A DNA stretch of 64,000 nucleotides from Beroe forskalii. Taxonomy: Eukaryota; Ctenophora; Nuda; Beroida; Beroidae. The stretch is from contig WFMF01000316.1 of assembly GCA_011033025.1 (NCBI GenBank), positions 62,001 through 126,000 on the forward strand, written 5' to 3'. Positions within the stretch are counted from its first letter, which is position 1. Every line of letters begins with the position of its first letter. Shown one piece after another: positions 63,501 to 64,000 of this stretch. The notes beneath the pieces are model-generated. The model searched no databases, was not told the origin of the DNA, and saw only the letters and a program-made list of their open reading frames with translations. The translations under genes and the position numbers were made by a program.

Positions 63501-64000
63501 ACACACACACACACACACACCTGGTCTATGATGGTTTCTGTCAGCCAGTTTCTCAGCAACTGGCACACATTTCAGAGTCTTGAGGGAGAACAATGGAGAC
63601 AAGTGCTCGTCATCAAAGCAGAAAATAGCAGGCAACATTGTCAACCAGTTGAGGAAGGAGAAATTACCAGATACTATGATAACCGTCTGAAAATAATGAA
63701 CTTAATTATAAGATATGCAGTTAATAAAGAACTGGGACAATAATCAGGTCCCAAGTTCTTTGCCAGCCTCAGGCTTCAGTCCTGGGTCCACACAGGAAAC
63801 GGTCCTTTCTATAAGGACACAGCTGTCAGAGGTTAAACCCCTTCACTTTGTGATGTCACTAAGTGAAAGAAACGACGAGGTTATTTAAAAGTTAACGTGT
63901 GATATTTGGGTATTACCTGGAATAGTATCTGGACGACGCCTCCCATAGCAACAGCTGATCTCCAAGGGAGGAGCAGTAACCATGGCATCACTAGCTCCAC
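42258..64000 (-). CDS. LMF1: Lipase maturation factor (LMF1-like), partial, nine exons visible
   Basis: LMF proteins are multi-pass ER membrane chaperones needed to fold and dimerise secreted lipases. Exons in order: 64000-63917 (5' cut by the window), 63686-63521, 63330-63177, 59142-59067, 58913-58693, 45461-45337, 43822-43731, 42897-42738, 42523-42258. Total 1344 nt, 447 residues. Family blocks in order: VSGNFSFLNWLTMLP and CFDD; NTSFESFRLVNTYGAFGS; DRTEVILEG; EFEFKCKPG; LISPYHYRLDWLMWFAAFQ; QQNPWF; YIRAQHYGYQYT; MPPVSL. These mark the conserved C-terminal LMF domain. The last three exons extend the protein beyond the known end of LMF1 with a Lys-rich linker, a membrane segment (YPVAGLTLVLVLLLIKLF) and an acidic tail; they are less certain. 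Gene symbol is by homology. Confidence 0.88.
42738..42897 (-). CDS. LMF gene exon, Lys-rich linker and start of membrane segment
   Basis: Encodes FREERGFLRNPPEKKGKKAK, then SEVQQWYYLFFSYEDLRYPV and AGLTLVL; donor CTGG|GTCAGT. The pyrimidine tract is followed by CAGAG: using the second AG (start 42897) keeps frame with the preceding exon; using the first (42899) would need another upstream exon. Confidence 0.55.
42960..43730. other. LMF intron, nothing recognised
   Basis: AT-rich intron sequence without repeat or gene features apart from the exon-flanking signals. Confidence 0.4.
43731..43822 (-). CDS. LMF gene exon, C-terminal extension (provisional)
   Basis: Acceptor TGTAATTTTCAG|AG completes Glu with the previous exon; encodes ATGLSRCRDDGITVPPSPDP and REDMRHVSLL; donor CTT|GTAAGC. 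Phase-compatible, but this part is not a recognised LMF block. Confidence 0.5.
44010..44215. other. GC-rich block of nested hairpins
   Basis: Within an AT-rich intron, 200 bp contain GGCGGGGCTCGACCCCGCC, GGCCATCTTGTCACGGCAGGATGGCC, CCCATTCGGG and CCAAGTGT...ACACTTGG closing a 50-bp stem-loop. Successive stems with GC loops suggest a structured RNA or a SINE-like insertion. No known RNA family was recognised. Confidence 0.45.
44237..44820. repeat. Diverged ~271-bp tandem duplication
   Basis: Two copies begin CGTCCGGACTTTT (near 44239 and 44510) and share AACTCATGAAA, TTTGCATGC.AGTAAAA and AAGAAAA blocks in order. About 70-80% similar by eye. Confidence 0.6.
44901..45044. mobile_element. 144-bp MITE with ~36-bp inverted ends
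   Basis: Left TGCACATGGATCGATCGAAA then GATTCGTCGAAAGAA; right TTCTTTCGACAGATCTTTCG then ATCGATCCATGTGCA. Two mismatches only. AT-rich centre with no coding. Lies in the LMF intron upstream of the 43822 exon. Confidence 0.85.
45337..45461 (-). CDS. LMF1: LMF exon YIRAQHYGYQYT, start tandemly duplicated
   Basis: Acceptor CCTCCCCTTCAG|G rebuilds Lys with the previous exon; encodes YIRAQHYGYQYTVPGSEG and WTRKYLKPYMPPVSLTQLK; donor AAGG|GTACGT. Its first part and acceptor are repeated five more times immediately upstream (see 45462-45880). Only this copy continues into the complete exon in frame. Confidence 0.9.
45462..45880 (-). repeat. 79-bp tandem duplication of an LMF splice acceptor and exon start
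   Basis: Five extra copies of a 79-bp unit precede the real exon. Each contains CTTCAG|(G/A)T(A/T)CATCAGAGCGC, i.e. a polypyrimidine tract, an AG and the first ~45 nt of the exon (coding YIRAQHYGYQYTVPGS). Acceptors fall at exon starts 45461, 45540, 45619, 45698, 45777 and 45856. Copies are nearly identical. 79 is not a multiple of three, so reading through two copies shifts frame and meets a TGA. Confidence 0.95.
45945..46060. repeat. Telomere-like CCATAACCCTAACC inverted tract
   Basis: ACCATAACCCTAACCATTGA on the left and TGGTTAGGGTAATGGTTGGG on the right, with TTTATGGTTAGG between. Degenerate TTAGGG-like repeats in both orientations; similar in kind to 1309-1412. Confidence 0.6.
46336..46354 (+). 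repeat. Run of 19 G
   Basis: Uninterrupted homopolymer; likely polymorphic and error-prone in sequencing. Confidence 0.95.
46360..46620. mobile_element. Dispersed repeat, inverted relative of 58225-58520
   Basis: Shared blocks in opposite orientation: AAAATGGGCGCATCTTTTCA, GCCCCCAGACCCACTGGCGCCAG and GTTTCTGAGATAA versus CAAATCGCTTTTGAAAAAAA, GGCGCCAGTGGGACTGGGGG and TATCTCAGAAACG. Only the inverted GGCGCC core is strongly palindromic. Non-coding. Confidence 0.7.
46840..47190. repeat. ~82-bp tandem repeat (4-5 copies)
   Basis: Unit CCGCCGCAGGCGAAAATTTG then TTTTACC.CTGAGACTGTCTAGGATCA and GCAACATAATTTGATCATAACAG; starts near 46921, 47005, 47087, 47167. Two diverged copies lie beyond the LTR element at 49140-49265, so the LTR element inserted at the end of this array. 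Confidence 0.85.
47214..49114 (+). mobile_element. Non-autonomous LTR retrotransposon (TRIM/LARD-like), 1.9 kb
   Basis: Two LTRs (47214-47517, 304 bp; 48810-49114, 305 bp) start TGTTACACC and end TTATCA and differ only by one extra T. ATGGT is duplicated directly outside (47209-47213 and 49115-49119). One base inside the left LTR is TGGTAGCAG (47519-47527), complementary to the 3' end of initiator Met tRNA, a normal primer-binding site. A purine tract (AAGAAAGAAAACGGGGGAAG) precedes the right LTR. The 1.29-kb interior has no gag or pol; a short stretch at about 48542-48660 (LRGINHEVLSDGHRNTLKLI) may be a remnant. Near-identical LTRs mean a recent insertion. Confidence 0.92.
49270..50490. other. 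Spacer 3' of the GPCR gene
   Basis: Contains pieces of dispersed repeats (GATATCTCAAAAAATGGCCG near 49654, related to 58225; TTTATTACG motif near 49840). No gene on either strand. Confidence 0.4.
50503..54042 (-). CDS. SRCR/LDL-A rhodopsin-type GPCR, intronless
   Basis: 1179 residues in one uninterrupted frame from ATG at 54042. Signal peptide ~1-22 (LYGIIIALFMAPITEG). SRCR-like domain ~42-145 (VCKAMGFTDAVDWFG, TDCPSSAKTIDDCSF, AVVC). Then a Cys-rich ectodomain with LDL-A-type repeats at about 304-357, 450-499, 551-590, 719-749 and 749-780; the clearest read CNGMSDCEDGSDESRSRC and CDLVKDCEDYSDEDGC. Seven membrane segments at ~790-812, 825-850, 873-900, 919-940, 1032-1056, 1092-1115 and 1124-1146. 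Cys at TM3 start and in a ~95-residue ECL2, CWVP in TM6 and NPVIY in TM7 are class A features; DRY is replaced by FRV. Likely surface receptor for an unknown ligand; no leucine-rich repeats, unlike relaxin-type receptors. Nested in an LMF intron, same strand. Confidence 0.93.
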   Translation of the reverse strand: MKQNKMLYGIIIALFMAPITEGFIKFSLEVPGREENSRSLNSGFVKVKTIRGEGFICLSGKGNLENIAQVVCKAMGFTDAVDWFGLRHLYWTRGSNKAIMTDTDCPSSAKTIDDCSFDKIEKHLDCPHIGIFQEKFYLAVVCRPPNPDDCRLVPHYEFLKIQCPGFFQVDVFKCSPDKDEYYSVIENTYLTRRCSDDPYNYQSCGIRESNKLINQVGALCTDSLCLKTPIYPMKPQLESPEGWKLVTRSLYDIITCDFATSKISISSRDSEQCFGLNVTGACKDFGIIDGQEISDNDTCDLMCRNTYNQNNCVDESMCNGFRYGLYCEKDGRQVYIKPTMICDENESECDDHRDESICFRDGHIQASVKDDPNRFCVSAKGSLQRPIFNFTRCGPLEKARNNSDKVFSFCKEYEDQTNCSDPWRGVLQCNIGGYPSTVSLAVLCKNLRRSTFCDDGLDEMCEAASSSCYIHKHLMCNGMSDCEDGSDESRSRCQSLLVAKCHRRYRHPSELQIPMHWLNDGVPDCVSGDDEVEDIWPTCQMFDLFRHVSDNTTCENVFICSTESPDQYVELLQLCDGVEECEKETSVCHAARFTARPFVSPVQLKDSLYVLHCLPGLEEHNLLELCNQETFKNPNYPTFGASQATHIRVPSRKIICRHLFGELYVYLSCIGNCLDAKCPLKPLKPTSCQQDSFKKFVTLSGDGMLTVAVKTRGRIHNDLFECSNNMSCISYDKVCDLVKDCEDYSDEDGCANNFRCRETEQFISIDKKCDGVFDCIDYSDECNDECSNSILSNNVLRVLAWTIGVLAVGFNVLVIIRLITDSSSANSFAAVNKVFRILISTGDLLTGIYLVTTAVMDTILIRNRYCKGQLEWLSGDFCAFLGIISTFGTYISLYSMMCLSIFRVTSLQRISGNHLEKHQKVALTCIISLVVIYAATLSFLPLADGLKDFFVNGLSYSRNMNLFLAAVSKQNHIKVFRAYYGNRLREDLSWDEIGRLLNDMFTDNYEEIGRKKIHFYGNAGVCLFKYFVKTNDPQFLFVWINLMVNLASTFAIAICYMMILMFANRSAKRIHGMMATNNENVNDCRAERLQKSITRIILTNLVCWVPFLLICLCHTLDVVDATPFYSIISILVLPINSVTNPVIYDDFILKKVNTLFVFVIDGMRYVGKKISALCYKSCE
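54043..54226. promoter_or_regulatory. Upstream region of the GPCR gene
   Basis: Only ~185 bp separate the start codon from a foldback transposon. No clear TATA element on the minus strand; the promoter may lie here or within the transposon. Confidence 0.25.
54227..55659. mobile_element. 1.43-kb foldback transposon upstream of the GPCR
   Basis: Outer ends GGTCGTACTAGTGAATTTCG then ACGACACACCTGCGAC, and the reverse complement. Arms contain 11-bp tandem CGACACACCTG units and CAACTCAAACATAAGTTCTA blocks (54240-54650; inverted 55400-55640). Inner parts (GACCCCCTGGT / ACCAGGGGGTC, and CACTTATCATGACTGTTTAA / its inverted relative) are also inverted. The centre is CAAGTCAGT tandem sequence (54900-55060). 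AATGA abuts the right end and lies 3 nt from the left. No transposase. Confidence 0.85.
55735..56000. mobile_element. Short inverted-repeat element
   Basis: CGCGATTTTCCGAAAATGAT then CTTAAAAATCTATCTC (55771-55806), and inverted GAGATAGATTTTTAAGATCA then TTTTCGGCAAATCGCG (55940-55977), around a ~135-bp centre that includes a weaker inner inverted repeat. Confidence 0.75.
56010..57850. other. Intronic spacer, little structure
   Basis: Lies in the large LMF intron. Only a short palindrome, AGTTTCTAGTTAGTTTAGAAACT near 57367, with CTACCTCTCT repeats, was noticed. No exon supported. Confidence 0.35.
57850..58530. mobile_element. Partial copies of the TAGTCC foldback family and of the GGCGCC repeat
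   Basis: 57850-58010 (TTTCGCCCATAACTCCGTTC, GGGCATATGTTTTATAGCAA, CGAAGTCTCTACGACC) matches the arms of the 59260-63132 element. 58225-58520 matches the repeat at 46360-46620 in reverse. Confidence 0.65.
58693..58913 (-). CDS. LMF1: LMF exon with PYHYRLDWLMWFAA motif
   Basis: Acceptor CTGTTGCAG|GAG, donor CCAAA|GTAGGC (phase 2). Encodes EFEFKCKPGRVTRTPCLISP, YHYRLDWLMWFAAFQHYQQN and LLEGDEDV, the most conserved stretch of lipase maturation factors. Confidence 0.95.
59067..59142 (-). CDS. LMF1: LMF exon with TEVILEG motif
   Basis: Acceptor TCTTCTGTCAG|T completes Ser; encodes ITKDRTEVILEGTTDEQFTA then NTRWK. The donor AAG|GTCTGC is weak but phase fits the next exon exactly. Confidence 0.88.
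59260..63132. mobile_element. 3.9-kb foldback element with TTA duplication in an LMF intron
   Basis: Ends TAGTCCGAGACGAAATGTCC and the inverted TGGACATTTCGTCTTGGACTA, with TTA on both outer sides (59257-59259, 63133-63135). Each arm holds two or three tandem ~340-bp units in opposite orientation (CGAAGTCTCTACGACCTTCC, GGGCGTGGTCAATATCGACT, CATCTAGATCAGATGTCGTG, GGGCATATGTTTATTAACAA). The middle (about 60300-61850) is unrelated and contains a dead LINE reverse transcriptase. A TTA target is usual for PIF/Harbinger-type elements; no such transposase was seen. Confidence 0.85.
60420..61700 (-). pseudogene. Non-LTR reverse transcriptase fragment
   Basis: Minus-strand motifs in the correct order: YFDKAEAFDNMDQEL (61305-61261; block A, normally DF.KAFD.VDH), SEVPQGSALGFILFLAHIND (about 61165-61105; block B), FADGARI (near 61040; block C, normally F.DD) and VLQDDLNSVVNWATLISMVL downstream. 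They lie in different frames with several stops, and the second catalytic Asp is lost (ADG). Clearly inactive. It sits between the arms of the foldback element and probably inserted there. Confidence 0.75.
63177..63330 (-). CDS. LMF1: LMF exon with NTYGAFG motif
   Basis: Acceptor ACTGCCCAG|TC, donor GGCAG|GTTAGC. Encodes a hydrophobic stretch (GMIGMFLAFLSIPVVQNLLS) and FRLVNTYGAFG, a hallmark of the family. Confidence 0.9.
63501..63520. repeat. (CA)n microsatellite next to an LMF donor
   Basis: Ten CA units; on the minus strand they are (GT)n and begin with the GT of the splice donor, so length changes leave the donor intact. Confidence 0.9.
63521..63686 (-). CDS. LMF1: LMF exon with SGN.SFLNWLT motif
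   Basis: Acceptor TTATTTTCAG|ACG, donor CCAG|GTGTGT, phase 0 to 1. Encodes TVIIVSGNFSFLNWLTMLPA then IFCFDDEHL. The donor GT is the first of a (GT)n microsatellite in the intron (63520-63501). Confidence 0.9.
63917..64000 (-). CDS. LMF1: LMF exon (partial at window edge)
   Basis: Reads VELVMPWLLLLPWRSAVAMG then GVVQILFQ and ends CCAG|GTAATA in phase 0. The hydrophobic LLLLP block and G..QILFQ are family features of a membrane segment. Confidence 0.85.

Overview
The window is eukaryotic, repeat-rich nuclear DNA from an invertebrate animal. Two split genes with short GT-AG introns, one intronless receptor, a homeodomain, and SRCR/LDL-A modules point to Metazoa. The SRCR/LDL-A GPCR and a stand-alone NK-like homeobox gene would fit an early-branching or marine invertebrate (sponge, cnidarian and similar), but the sequence alone does not fix the phylum.

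Only three protein-coding genes are well supported, all on the minus strand. (1) A six-exon homeobox gene runs from 21420 to 7430. All six exons join in frame, giving 942 nt, 313 residues and a complete 60-residue NK-like homeodomain with Thr47. (2) A lipase maturation factor (LMF1-like) gene enters from the right edge and ends at 42258. Nine exons are visible, giving 447 residues before the stop. (3) A 1179-residue intronless SRCR/LDL-A rhodopsin-type GPCR (54042 to 50503) lies inside a 13.2-kb LMF intron.

The rest is tandem arrays and transposable elements. 1-2060: small tandem repeats, inverted pieces and degenerate telomere-like repeats. 2061-7456: 30-bp satellite running into the last homeobox exon. 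8401-10001: foldback element in homeobox intron 3. 10620-21000 (mostly homeobox intron 1): LINE debris and a MULE-type transposase split by a 5.3-kb, 24-bp satellite. 22300-28900: MITEs, dispersed repeats and AT-rich minisatellites. 28630-39340: a ~324-bp satellite between two inverted arms, plus a family with terminal hairpins and a 70-bp perfect palindrome flanked by an 8-bp duplication. 39350-41830: minisatellites, including a 22-bp array with a CRE-like half-site. 42177-64000: the LMF gene with a 79-bp duplication of one splice acceptor, a young non-autonomous LTR element, the nested GPCR, a foldback upstream of it, and a 3.9-kb foldback carrying reverse-transcriptase debris.

Two themes recur. 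Introns without insertions are about 137-230 bp, and two longer ones return to that size when their foldback is removed. Several tandem arrays lie in or against coding sequence: the MULE codons, the homeobox stop codon, and the LMF acceptor/exon start. No prokaryotic operons, CRISPR arrays or rRNA genes were seen.
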